Source: Dasania marina DSM 21967
GTDB lineage: Bacteria > Pseudomonadota > Gammaproteobacteria > Pseudomonadales > Dasaniaceae
Length of the DNA stretch: 64,000 nt
Assembly (NCBI RefSeq): GCF_000373485.1
Contig: NZ_KB891590.1
Span: 13,610 to 77,609 of the forward strand
Direction of reading: 5' to 3'
Below are positions 1 through 8,973 of this stretch, one piece after another. The position numbers were made by a program, and so were the translations under genes. The number at the start of each line of letters is the position of its first letter. The stretch's first letter is position 1. Below the pieces are notes generated by a model. That model was not told where the DNA came from. It saw nothing but the letters and a program-made list of their open reading frames with translations, and searched no databases.

Positions 1-665
1 CCGCGATTTTGCAGTTCAGTCAGTACGTTAAGCCAAAACTTAGCGCCTTCATTTTCAGATATCCACAGCCCTAATAGCTCTTTATGGCCTTCTATATTCA
101 CGCCTAACGCTAAGTAGATCGCTTTATTGATAACCTGTTTGTCCTGCCTAATTTTAAGCACGATGCAGTCGAGATAGACGATGGGGTAGATGGCATCCAG
201 CGGCCGCGCTTGCCACTCGACAACTTGATCGATAACGGCGTTAGTCACTTTTGAGATTAATGTGGGCGAAACATCCGCACCGTACATTTCTTTAAAGGTG
301 GTGACGATTTCCCGTGTGCTCATGCCCTGGGCGTAGAGGAAGAGAATTTTATCGTCCATGGAGGTAAAGCGGCGCTGATGCTTTTTAACCAGCTGGGGTT
401 CAAAGCTACCTGCTCGATCGCGTGGAGTATCAACTTGAAATTGGCCATCTTCGGTCTGCAAGGTCTTGCTGGTAAAGCCATTGCGGCTATTACTCGCTTC
501 CGATGACTCGTGCCTTGCGTAACCTAAATGATCGTCTAATTCAGCATTAAGGGCCGTTTCAACGGTGATTTTGGTGAGCATCTGCCTGAATTCATTAAGA
601 TCAGCTTCCGTCTTAATGTTCTTGGCTGCGGCTTGGGCTATTGCTTTTAGTTCGTCGTGGTTCAT
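1..665 (-). mobile_element. IS256-family transposase, 3' part cut by window edge
   Basis: Reading the minus strand from an ATG at 665 gives an open frame to base 1, about 221 residues, starting MNHDELKAIAQAAAKN. The stretch with ELDDHLGYARHE, the STREIV segment and the YPIVYLDCIVLKIRQD segment (first catalytic Asp region) are hallmarks of IS256/MULE-type DDE transposases. A Shine-Dalgarno-like AAGGAT lies upstream of the ATG. Only the N-terminal half is in the window, so I cannot say whether the element is intact. The outer end of the IS is probably the AT-rich stretch around 695-731, but I could not align it to the other end. It sits at the left margin of a mobile island. Confidence 0.9.
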
Positions 666-752
666 GGCTGTCTATCCTTACCCTTTTTGGGGTTTAATGA
701 TAGACAGTTACACAGATTTAGTTACAGTCTCTTCCGCTCTTACTGATATTAC

Positions 753-768
753 AGTGAAACGTTTCACT
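753..768. promoter_or_regulatory. Palindromic operator-like site, copy 1 (LacI-type)
   Basis: AGTGAAACGTTTCACT is a perfect 16-bp palindrome with a central CG. It is the first of two near-identical copies 58 bp apart (centre to centre). The TGAAACGTTTCA core is the type of sequence bound by LacI/GalR-family repressors. No regulator gene is in view. Confidence 0.55.
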
Positions 769-808
769 TTTAGCGAGTCACAAGAAACGCATTATCTCTA
801 TTGACTAT

Positions 809-828
809 AAAGTGAAACGTTTCACTTT
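809..828. promoter_or_regulatory. Palindromic operator-like site, copy 2 (LacI-type)
   Basis: AAAGTGAAACGTTTCACTTT is a perfect 20-bp palindrome sharing its core with the site at 753-768. It directly follows a TTGACT at 801-806 that could be a -35 element reading rightward. No gene follows on the plus strand before 3.4 kb, so the site was probably separated from its target by the neighbouring insertion sequence. Bases 829-987 are AT-rich with no other feature that I can see. Confidence 0.55.
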
Positions 829-987
829 TCAAACGATTGAATTAACAATTGCTCAGCTGTAAAACATGACAATTCTATTATTTGGCCCTCAACAATGACA
901 TTGATTTATTAATTTTTAGTAACCGCTGAAGACAACACTTAATATATTAATTATTTTAACCAATCACAAATAATATCTTATACCTTA

Positions 988-2724
<1,737 letters not shown>

Positions 2725-3060
2725 CTAAGGCTGCTTATTCACCAAAGCTAAAACCGCCTGCCTCAACGATTCCAATTCTCGGGCTGGCACGTAATTACCA
2801 GAGTTTGCCGCTCGAGCAAGCTGGTTAATATTATTGCCTATAGCTGACAATTGATTTCTATACTCCCTGCTTATACGACTTGGCCGTTCAATAACAGTAG
2901 AGATTAAAACTGTGGTTCGAATGTACTGAGAAACAGCTAAATTCAACAAATCTGCCTTTGTTTTAATAGCTTCTTTTTCTAGATCAGATACACGGATTTC
3001 TATGCGCTCTAGCTTCTTCACACATTTTCTGTGAAGAGAATTTTTATTCACCATTTTCAT
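2725..3060 (-). CDS. mobC: MobC-family mobilization accessory protein
   Basis: The frame is open up to 3138, but the best start is the ATG at 3060, which has GGAGT seven bases upstream; this gives 111 residues. The C-terminal half (SRISREYRNQLSAIGNN, INQLARAAN) is the conserved MobC core, which in known plasmids is an oriT-binding accessory factor extending strand separation at nic. The N-terminal part is basic and may carry a ribbon-helix-helix DNA-binding fold. It ends at TAG immediately before the GTG of mobA, and both face away from the oriT-like region at 3140-3290. Confidence 0.85.
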   Translation of the reverse strand: MKMVNKNSLHRKCVKKLERIEIRVSDLEKEAIKTKADLLNLAVSQYIRTTVLISTVIERPSRISREYRNQLSAIGNNINQLARAANSGNYVPARELESLRQAVLALVNKQP

Positions 3061-3139
3061 GTGAATACTCCTTCTTATTATTTTTATTTGAGTAAATCTT
3101 TGACAACCTTTGTCATCAAACAACCAGGCCGAAGGCAAA

Positions 3140-3290
3140 AGCCCGCGGCAGGCGCGAGGTATTTATTTCAGTAATGAAATAAATTTTGCAACAGAGTCGC
3201 AGACGACAGCGCAAAACCTAAAAAGGTAGTTATGTAACGTACGTACATAACCCTTCCTCGCGTAGCTTTGATGACAAACGATTAACAGTA
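3140..3290. other. Candidate oriT region with two inverted repeats
   Basis: A non-coding stretch directly upstream of mobC, where oriT lies in many mobilizable elements. It contains a perfect 10-bp inverted repeat with a 4-nt loop (ATTTATTTCA at 3161-3170 and TGAAATAAAT at 3175-3184) and an 8-bp one with a 7-nt loop (GTTATGTA 3229-3236, TACATAAC 3244-3251). A GC-rich CCCTTCCTCGCG follows the second repeat. I cannot identify the nic site by sequence alone. Confidence 0.5.
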
Positions 3291-3374
3291 TCTCACATGC
3301 CGCTCTTGATATCAATATTTTATTAGCGTAACCTATTGATATATAAGGAGTTTATATATTAAATCAAAATCAAA

Positions 3375-3440
3375 TTGTCAAGAAAACGTAAAACCAACTA
3401 TTCACAACTAACTAGTGAAGCTTCACAAGTTAGTTGTGAA
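3375..3440 (+). promoter_or_regulatory. Promoter overlapped by a 40-bp palindrome
   Basis: TTGTCA (3375-3380) and TATTCA (3399-3404), 18 bp apart, make a plausible sigma-70 promoter. Starting inside the -10, bases 3401-3440 form a 40-bp palindrome with a single mismatched pair: outer arms TTCACAACTAACT / AGTTAGTTGTGAA and an inner perfect palindrome GTGAAGCTTCAC (3415-3426). TTCAC/GTGAA is repeated in each half, suggesting a multi-site operator. It precedes the gene at 3472 and may also act on the divergent mob genes. Confidence 0.55.
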
Positions 3441-3471
3441 TTATAAAAATAATAAGAATAAGGTAAAGACT

Positions 3472-3948
3472 ATGAAAAGTAGTTTATGGGCAAGATCCTG
3501 CAAAAATCACAATCTAATTTATCGAACATCTAGCAACAATAAAAAAACACTGATTGCTAAGTTAATGAATGATTGTTCAAACGCTTGCGAGATAGAAAAC
3601 ATACTAATCAACGATCAAGAACGCCGAAAGTTTGAAGAAATTGTTAAATACAGAAAGATAGACTTCCACCGAGATAAGTTTCAACTCATTATTGATTTAG
3701 GCCCAAAGGAAGCAATGCTCTATTTAGCTCTAGTTATAGCTGAGATGACAGAAGAGCAACCCTGCAATAAACATCAAGTCCCCGAACACCTACAGAAGCT
3801 ATCTAAAGAAATTTGGGGGATATGGAGTGTTATTAGACCCTTTATAAGCTCAAAGACATACTGGGATGTAAGAGAGGCTGACTCAAAGACCGAGTGCGCA
3901 GAAGCAAAGGAGACAATCAGCCATATACAGTCACTGATGAATAGCTAA
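3472..3948 (+). CDS. Unknown protein, divergent from mob operon
   Basis: The open frame begins at 3415, but that would put the start inside the palindrome. The ATG at 3472 has AAGGTAAAG about five bases upstream and is preferred, giving 158 residues. I do not recognise the family. The protein is mixed charged and largely helical in look, with a conserved-looking hydrophobic stretch LGPKEAMLYLALVIAEM in the middle and four cysteines, none in a metal-binding spacing. No signal peptide or membrane segment. Its promoter carries a large operator, so it might be a regulator or accessory factor of the mobile element, but that is inference from position only. Confidence 0.55.
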   Translation: MKSSLWARSCKNHNLIYRTSSNNKKTLIAKLMNDCSNACEIENILINDQERRKFEEIVKYRKIDFHRDKFQLIIDLGPKEAMLYLALVIAEMTEEQPCNKHQVPEHLQKLSKEIWGIWSVIRPFISSKTYWDVREADSKTECAEAKETISHIQSLMNS

Positions 3949-3989
3949 TGATTAGGATTGGACCAACTCATCCCGCCATAGGCGGTCGA

Positions 3990-4012
3990 TTTTGTGCGTG
4001 AAGCGGATTCTC
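3990..4012. repeat. Dispersed island motif, divergent copy
   Basis: TGTGCGTGAAGCGGATTCTC resembles TGCGTAAAGCGGACGCTCA found at 6205-6227 and related copies at 5493-5510 and 6482-6502. All lie in intergenic DNA between 4 and 6.5 kb. Confidence 0.45.
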
Positions 4013-4121
4013 GAGAAAAACAAAATCAACTGAATTTAGACGAGGACTTGGGGGGGATTATGCTTAAAAATCCCCCATCAAGCGTTAAAGTTTCATCTGA
4101 TCCCACTAATCTCTAATCTTT

Positions 4122-5240
4122 ATGCAGTCTGGCATGAACTCAGGTAAGATAATCGCCTTAAAAATAACTTTGCGAGAAATACCGTTGTTAAAACTCGAAC
4201 TATTTGGCAAAACCTTAAAGCTTGAAAACGATGGTGCGGGTACCCAGTGTTTGTACTGGGCCGATGAGCTGGTGAGCAAGGTCGAATTAAGTGGAGTCAC
4301 CGCCAGTGAAATTGTACATAGATTTCTCTTACAGCAACCAAACAATAGCGTAGAGATCAGCTTAAATCTGCAAGCCAAAGATCAAACCGTGGCCTATCAG
4401 CTATGGGTAGATCAGCATCAGCAAGAAACAGGTGAGTTCCTATTAACCGCCTCAGCATATCTAGCCAAAGAAAAATCAACACACAGTTTTATGGGGTTGG
4501 CGGCGCTGGCCTTTAAGCTTTTTAAAAGCGCCAAGGTGATAAAAGTGGCGTTGGCGGGGGCATCCGTAGCCGGTTATGCCTGGTTGTTTACCGTAGAATT
4601 TGCCCTAGTAATAGTGGCCTGCCTGGTGGTGCATGAATATGGCCATGTAAGAGCGATGCAATACTTTGGGATTAAAACCAAAGGCATTTACTTAATCCCC
4701 TTTGTTGGCGGCCTGGCGGTATCCGACGATAAGATCAATACCCGCTGGCAAGATGTGGTGATCTCTATCATGGGGCCGTGTTTTGGTCTCTTTATGTCGC
4801 TGGCTTGTTTGATTATTTATTGGGTAACGGACATAGAGTTATTTGCCGGGGCCGCAGTGCTTAGCGCCTTATTAAATTTGTTTAATCTACTGCCTATTTT
4901 GCCTTTAGATGGTGGCCACGTACTCAAGAGCATAAGCTTTTCAATGCACTCATGGGCGGGTTTATCCGTATGTATGGCAGGCATAGGCCTGGGGCTTTTG
5001 TTGGCTTATATCTTCGGCCTAGCGCTGCTGGTATTCTTTTTGTTTGTTGGCGCCATCGAGGTCATCTTTGAATGGCGGCAGCGACATTTTTCCCATTTAA
5101 TTCCGCTGGATCGCTACGGCCAAATATTCTCGGCGGTGAGTTACTTCCTGGTGACTGCTGGGCATATCGCGGTGATTATTAGCTTTGCGGACTCAGAGAA
5201 TCCCATATTGAGCCTACCGATGAAAATATTCAGTAGTTAG
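4122..5240 (+). CDS. M50-family membrane metalloprotease (site-2 protease type)
   Basis: A 372-residue multi-spanning protein. The zinc-binding HEYGH is at residues 171-175 within a membrane helix, and the second family motif LPILPLDGGH lies near residue 260, so both catalytic elements of intramembrane M50 proteases are present. Residues 1-120 form a soluble N-terminal domain of unknown type; six or so hydrophobic helices follow. M50 enzymes cleave membrane proteins such as anti-sigma factors, but no such partner is adjacent. The ATG at 4122 has no strong ribosome site; ATG 4134 is an alternative. It lies alone between repeats in the island, and its codon use is less AT-rich than that of its neighbours. 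Confidence 0.85.
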   Translation: MQSGMNSGKIIALKITLREIPLLKLELFGKTLKLENDGAGTQCLYWADELVSKVELSGVTASEIVHRFLLQQPNNSVEISLNLQAKDQTVAYQLWVDQHQQETGEFLLTASAYLAKEKSTHSFMGLAALAFKLFKSAKVIKVALAGASVAGYAWLFTVEFALVIVACLVVHEYGHVRAMQYFGIKTKGIYLIPFVGGLAVSDDKINTRWQDVVISIMGPCFGLFMSLACLIIYWVTDIELFAGAAVLSALLNLFNLLPILPLDGGHVLKSISFSMHSWAGLSVCMAGIGLGLLLAYIFGLALLVFFLFVGAIEVIFEWRQRHFSHLIPLDRYGQIFSAVSYFLVTAGHIAVIISFADSENPILSLPMKIFSS

Positions 5241-5284
5241 GTTTTTTCCGGAATCACCGCCTATGACGGTTTTATCGCAACCTC

Positions 5285-5403
5285 GATCAAACAGCCTTTG
5301 AGTAATGTCTGTTATTGAATTGTAAATTAGCTGCACTCTAATGACAGCAACGGGCCATTAACAACCATCTTGCGTGGTCAGCAACCAATAACTCCCCAAC
5401 TTC
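5285..5403. repeat. 118-bp direct repeat, copy A
   Basis: Begins GATCAAACAGCCTTTGAG and ends CTCCCCAACTTC. A second copy at 6315-6432 differs at about four positions, one being a single-base indel. The two copies are 1,030 bp apart and flank the HNH gene. Neither contains an open frame. The rest of 5241-5607 holds only a copy of the dispersed motif (5493-5510). Confidence 0.95.
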
Positions 5404-5492
5404 AGCTATGGGGCCCCTTTGCGACAAGCGCAGAATATTATGGTGCCACCTAATACGGAGGATAAAGGGCGGCTAGTATGAGTGGCCGCTCT

Positions 5493-5510
5493 AATGCGGA
5501 CGCTCACATA
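5493..5510. repeat. Dispersed island motif copy
   Basis: CTAATGCGGACGCTCACATA matches the core of related copies at 6205-6227 and 6482-6502 (consensus about TGCGTAAAGCGGACGCTCA). Short, intergenic, no coding role seen. Confidence 0.5.
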
Positions 5511-5607
5511 AGGAAAACATATCCCGAATTCTGTCGAGGCTTTGGGTCAGTTTACTTCCATGAGCAGTCTCATTTTTAATTCCTACTGCATTTTTATAAG
5601 CGCCCTC

Positions 5608-5958
5608 TCACAGAACAGCCCTAGCTGCATGCCAGCGACCAGCATTCATCCTTCTTTGTACCAAACCTCTAAAACAATGAGGATCTAAATCCCTCCCTCT
5701 TCTGTGCCTCCCAACATTACAAAAAAGACAAGCCGCAACAATATTCTCTCGACCACTACTACCGCCATCCTTGTGAGCCATCAGGTGCTCACCAGTACAC
5801 TGAAACCTCCGTGCCTGCCGAACAGACAATCCATACCTGACAGAAAAAGATTTCGGACATCCATCCCACATTGGTTGGGCACAGTAATAGCAAAGACCTT
5901 TCTGTTTAGAGAAAGCAAAATGACGAGGTTTCTTGAGAGATTTTCGGGGATTTAACAT
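5608..5958 (-). CDS. HNH endonuclease
   Basis: A 116-residue HNH nuclease. Cysteine pairs at 23/26 (CYYC) and 77/80 (CLFC) form the zinc knuckle pair, and TGEHLMAHKDGG (55-66) followed by GRENIVAAC gives the HNH core with Glu-His, Asp and Asn. The family cuts DNA and occurs as stand-alone homing, phage or defence nucleases. It starts at ATG 5958 and is very basic at both ends. It sits alone between two copies of a 118-bp direct repeat, which suggests that it moved with, or was copied between, those repeats. Confidence 0.85.
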   Translation of the reverse strand: MLNPRKSLKKPRHFAFSKQKGLCYYCAQPMWDGCPKSFSVRYGLSVRQARRFQCTGEHLMAHKDGGSSGRENIVAACLFCNVGRHRRGRDLDPHCFRGLVQRRMNAGRWHAARAVL

Positions 5959-6314
5959 GACGCACTCTACATTCTAATTGAGAAAAAGAATGTCCGCGTG
6001 CCGCCGTATGGCTGACCTAGGAACCCAGCGGGTGTATACCCAACTGACCTAACAGTAGTCCCTATCGGTGACTAGATTAGGCAATATTAGTACTAGTGAT
6101 ACATTTTTACAATAGTAAATTTTACAGCCCATACCTCTGTTAATTTACGGCCTTATCTTTTATAGAGGTATCTAGTTCAATTAGGTCAGATCAACGGGCG
6201 CTCTTGTGCGTAAAGCGGACGCTCAACAAAAGTAAAACAACTGATTTAGCCGAAAATCCGGGACGGAAATAACATAGCTGTATGAAAAATAATCGTTACG
6301 ACCCCTTTAGATTT
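5959..6314. other. Gene-free stretch of the island
   Basis: No open frame with coding character. It contains one dispersed motif copy (about 6196-6227, GCGTAAAGCGGACGCTCAA). No RNA gene recognised. Confidence 0.6.
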
Positions 6315-6432
6315 GATCAAACAGCCTTTGAGTAATATCTGTTATTGAATTGTAAATTAGCTGCGCTCTAATGACAGCAACGGCCATTAACGACCATCTT
6401 GCGTGGTCAGCAACCAATAACTCCCCAACTTC
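6315..6432. repeat. 118-bp direct repeat, copy B
   Basis: Near-identical to copy A at 5285-5403 (see there). Followed at 6482-6502 by another dispersed motif copy, TGCCTAAAGCGGACGTTCA. Confidence 0.95.
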
Positions 6433-6510
6433 CCCCTGTTGAATCCCTAACATCCAACTGATGATTGCAATGGTCGCTCTAGTGCCTAAAGCGGACGTTC
6501 ACCTAATGTG

Positions 6511-6534
6511 AAAAAGCCTCGATTTAGTCGAGGC
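6511..6534 (-). terminator. Rho-independent terminator (minus strand)
   Basis: Read on the minus strand, GCCTCG-ACTAAAT-CGAGGC is followed by five T residues. It lies downstream of the minus-strand cassette gene ending at 6616. Confidence 0.7.
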
Positions 6535-6562
6535 ATTGAGACGGTTCAGTTCGAAACCGGAT

Positions 6563-6621
6563 GGTCAACGCCTCAAGAAGAGGCGCGCTTTTGCGCGTCC
6601 TTCTTGCTTGATTTGTTAGGA
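6563..6621 (-). other. attC-like cassette recombination site 3
   Basis: On the minus strand it begins TCCTAACAA, where TAA is also the stop of the upstream gene, and ends GGCGTTGACC. Between them the arms CAAGAAG and CTTCTTG enclose CGCGC-AAAA-GCGCG, so the strand folds almost completely. The outer boxes are a poorer match than in site 2 (TAAC pairs with GTTG by one G-T wobble). Confidence 0.5.
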
Positions 6622-7374
6622 ATATTTTCTCTCAAGATAGTTTTCTCTATATTCTAGCAACTTATCAATTTTAACCTTCCAGTCTTTTTGGAGCACCGGT
6701 GCTAGCCACTGCATTTCTTCGTACCAACTAGGGATACAGTTTTCATTGAGACTGCCCAAGCCAACAATGTTATTTCCGTAAAGGTCTATATGCCTTTTAT
6801 AGAAGCACACTTTAATGCTTTTCATGTGATCTGTAGGCTTGGCAAAACCCTTAGGAATTAACACTATGTTGGAAGCTGAAGTAAAGAGGCCATAAGGCTT
6901 GGTCTCCATATCAATGTCAATAAACACCTCTTTCTCTAAATCCCTTTCATTTGGTTTGTGACCAAAAACATGTGCCAGCTCAAACCTATCTAATCCGCTT
7001 GAAGCCCACATGCCAGTTTTACCACCAGAATAAGCCTTCCCCATAGATAGGAAGGCCCATATATGTCTTGGAAAGGTGTTGTCATTCAATATCGTACCGT
7101 CGGCCATGTAAACATTATTTTTCCATTGAGCCGATTTCTCTTTATTTATTGGTCGCCTAAAGCCGGGGAATACGCAATCAGACTTAGGATATAGAAACGC
7201 TGAAATATTTAGATTTTCATGGCAAATATCACTGAATTTTCTGTGATAGTTTAAGTTTTCATTTTCAATGTATTTAACAATTTCAGGATGGATATGGTGG
7301 GTGATTTTCCCAAGCATCAGTGCCAGCTCTCTTTCTACAGAACCAGATTCATCTTTGTAAATAAATTTATTAAT
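6616..7374 (-). CDS. Cassette gene of unknown function, possible HNH-like
   Basis: With the first ATG (7317) the protein is 233 residues, but the frame continues upstream as INKFIYKDESGSVERELALMLG with protein-like composition, and a strong GGGAGG stands five bases before an ATT at 7374. Translation probably starts there (252 residues), which would be a rare ATT start or a mutated ATG. I do not recognise the family firmly. The segment FELAHVFGHKPNE and later FTSASNIVLIPKGFAKPTDH loosely resemble an HNH-type core (His, Asn, His), so a nuclease is possible. No membrane segments. It is enclosed by attC-like sites at 7391-7460 and 6563-6621, as a single-gene cassette would be. Confidence 0.6.
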   Translation of the reverse strand: MNKFIYKDESGSVERELALMLGKITHHIHPEIVKYIENENLNYHRKFSDICHENLNISAFLYPKSDCVFPGFRRPINKEKSAQWKNNVYMADGTILNDNTFPRHIWAFLSMGKAYSGGKTGMWASSGLDRFELAHVFGHKPNERDLEKEVFIDIDMETKPYGLFTSASNIVLIPKGFAKPTDHMKSIKVCFYKRHIDLYGNNIVGLGSLNENCIPSWYEEMQWLAPVLQKDWKVKIDKLLEYRENYLERKYS

Positions 7375-7390
7375 ACTGACCTCCCTGAGA

Positions 7391-7460
7391 GCCTAACGCC
7401 CATATAAATTGCGCAAAAAAGAGCAGCTTTTTGGAGTCGATTTGATATGTTTGTTAGCAC
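7391..7460 (-). other. attC-like cassette recombination site 2
   Basis: On the minus strand: GTGCTAAC at the start and GTTAGGC (matching GTTRRRY) at the end. Inside, CATAT-c-AAAT pairs with ATTTATATG leaving one unpaired C, and AAAAAG-CTGCT-CTTTTT makes the terminal hairpin. An imperfect self-complementary arm with a bulged base is the structural signature of integron attC sites. It directly follows the stop of the TIR remnant and precedes the next gene by 17 bp. Confidence 0.65.
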
Positions 7461-7471
7461 TGCTTGTATCA

Positions 7472-8064
7472 TTAGCTAAAATCTAAATCATCCAGCTGAT
7501 TATCACGCTCAATTCTTTTAGCTTCTTCCAGCTCTGCTTGAATGCGAGAGTTAGCATTGTATTCGTCTATATGTTTTTCTAACTCTCGATTTGCTTCTGC
7601 AACATCGTGCTTTAGATCTTTTAAATGATAACGGTTTAACTCATCAAGTGCACATTTAACGACAATACAATCGCCTTCAATCCAAGCTCTACGCCACATT
7701 GAGTGACGGGCAAAACCTCTAGACTGGTCAAAAAAGTGCACCCAGTCTCTTGCTGGAATTTTTGATAGTTGTAAATAATAATCTTGCAAGCCAGAGTATT
7801 CTCTATCTTGTTTAGTTCTCTCTTTTACAATACCAACAATTTTAATTTCTTGTTCGCGCGGAACATCACCTGGTAAAGATTGAGGTTTACTTTGCTTGGG
7901 TTGATAAGTTTTTTGTTGTTTGATGGCTTTAGGCGTTTCTTTAACGCCTAGTGCTATTAATAGTTTTGAATAAGAGATTTCAAATTCATTTGGGTTGGTA
8001 AAGTCAGCATATAGCTTATCTGAAAGAGAAGCATGGAGTTATGACTTAGAAAAACTGACGACAT
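7472..8064 (-). pseudogene. TIR-domain gene with internal deletion
   Basis: A good ribosome site (AAGGAT) precedes ATG 8064, which encodes MSSVFLSHNS, the typical beta-A start of a TIR domain. A few codons later the frame is lost; another frame then runs open from 8038 to the stop at 7472, starting with LSDKLYADFTNPNEFEISYS, the typical end of a TIR domain, followed by a 150-residue C-terminal domain of unknown type with a charged helical tail. The middle of the TIR domain, with its catalytic Glu, is missing. I infer a deletion of roughly 100 codons with frameshift near 8034-8050. TIR proteins of this layout are often anti-phage effectors. An attC-like site precedes it and another follows, so this was a cassette. 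Confidence 0.7.
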
Positions 8065-8081
8065 GCGCGATATATCCTTGT

Positions 8082-8133
8082 AGTGCTAACGTTTTTAGCA
8101 GGGGCGACCACGAAGTTGTGATCTTGTTAGTGA
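8082..8133 (-). other. attC-like cassette recombination site 1
   Basis: On the minus strand, TCACTAACAAGATCAC follows the stop of the gene ending at 8137, and the site ends AACGTTAGCAC. CTAAC pairs with GTTAG, and GATCAC pairs with GTGGTC around AACTTC. It is shorter than site 2, and its last box departs from GTTRRRY at one position. Confidence 0.5.
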
Positions 8134-8136
8134 TTA

Positions 8137-8595
8137 CTAAGAAACATGCATGAACTCCATAAACCTATTGTCGATCTCTTTAAGTTGGGCACCAAACCAT
8201 TTTTTATGCGCAGCCCGTTCAGATGCATGTGTTGAGGTGTGTTCATCCTCAGACCACTCCATTAAATCTACTGACTTAGACCATAGTTGGTTGATGTATT
8301 CCTTTATTTCCTTATTGAAAAGAAATTCAGCTCCCACAGTACCTGCGCTGAAGGCTTGCTGTAGAGCAAGATCTTTTTGGTTTCCTTGTATTACTACAAT
8401 AATATAGTTTCGTATTGCATCGTAAACAGCATACCTTTTATCGAATAGATCAATCTGAAGCTTTCTTCTATTGGTTCTGTATTGCTGCACAGCGATGTAA
8501 GACCCCAATGCAGCGATGGCTATAGGAATTAAGGCCGTGAAGAAATCAATAATCGGAGTATATTTTGCTATCAGGCAAAGAAAGTTATCAGTCAT
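8137..8595 (-). CDS. Small membrane-anchored protein of unknown function
   Basis: 152 residues with one hydrophobic segment near the N-terminus (FFTALIPIAIAALGSYIAV, about residues 18-36) followed by a basic YRTNRRKLQIDLFDKRYAVYD stretch and a helical cytoplasmic domain. This arrangement, one membrane anchor then RxxxLxxxLFDxRYxVY, recurs in uncharacterised proteins of mobile elements and phage-defence regions, but no function is assigned to it. ATG 8595 is preceded by GTTAAGAGAAC, which fits a cassette leader, and an attC-like site follows the stop. It would therefore be the first cassette of the minus-strand run. Confidence 0.65.
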   Translation of the reverse strand: MTDNFLCLIAKYTPIIDFFTALIPIAIAALGSYIAVQQYRTNRRKLQIDLFDKRYAVYDAIRNYIIVVIQGNQKDLALQQAFSAGTVGAEFLFNKEIKEYINQLWSKSVDLMEWSEDEHTSTHASERAAHKKWFGAQLKEIDNRFMEFMHVS

Positions 8596-8946
8596 TGTGT
8601 TCTCTTAACGAGCCTGTAGAAAAACGTTTTGACATAATCGTCCGTCTATAGCTCTCTTCTTATTGGTTTTATGGGATGATTCCAAGCTGTGTAGAAACCA
8701 CCCACTTCAATTTGACATAATGCCATATTATACGTATTTCATCATACTGCATAGCGAGCCTAAAAGACCCTAGACTAAGTCGCTGAACAGCCGCTATGGG
8801 GCGTTTTGCGACGGTCAGACTTAATGTAGCCCTATGCTGGCAATCTGTCAGGTCGAGTCTGAGTCACTACATCTAAGGCTATCTAAGGTCATCCAAGCAC
8901 ACAGCATAACTCCAAATTGACAAGCAGTTACCGCCCCACTATTATA
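8596..8946. other. Gene-free stretch upstream of umuDC
   Basis: No open frame of note. It contains ACAGCCGCTATGGGGCG, loosely like the dispersed intergenic motifs of the island. Nothing else supported. Confidence 0.5.
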
Positions 8947-8962
8947 CTGTTTTTATATACAG
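8947..8962 (+). promoter_or_regulatory. LexA (SOS) box
   Basis: CTGTTTTTATATACAG is an exact CTGT-N8-ACAG, the gammaproteobacterial LexA operator, ending 11 bp before the umuD start. It implies induction of umuDC by DNA damage. Confidence 0.9.
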
Positions 8963-8973
8963 TATATTAGATT

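Noticed and set aside
565-804. Open frame of 79 codons on the plus strand
   Set aside because: It is antisense to the transposase and its intergenic region; no ribosome site and no protein-like family.
3140-5600. Search for a second copy of the tRNA-Ala 3' end as attL
   Set aside because: No convincing match found on reading the island; the other att site probably lies outside the window.
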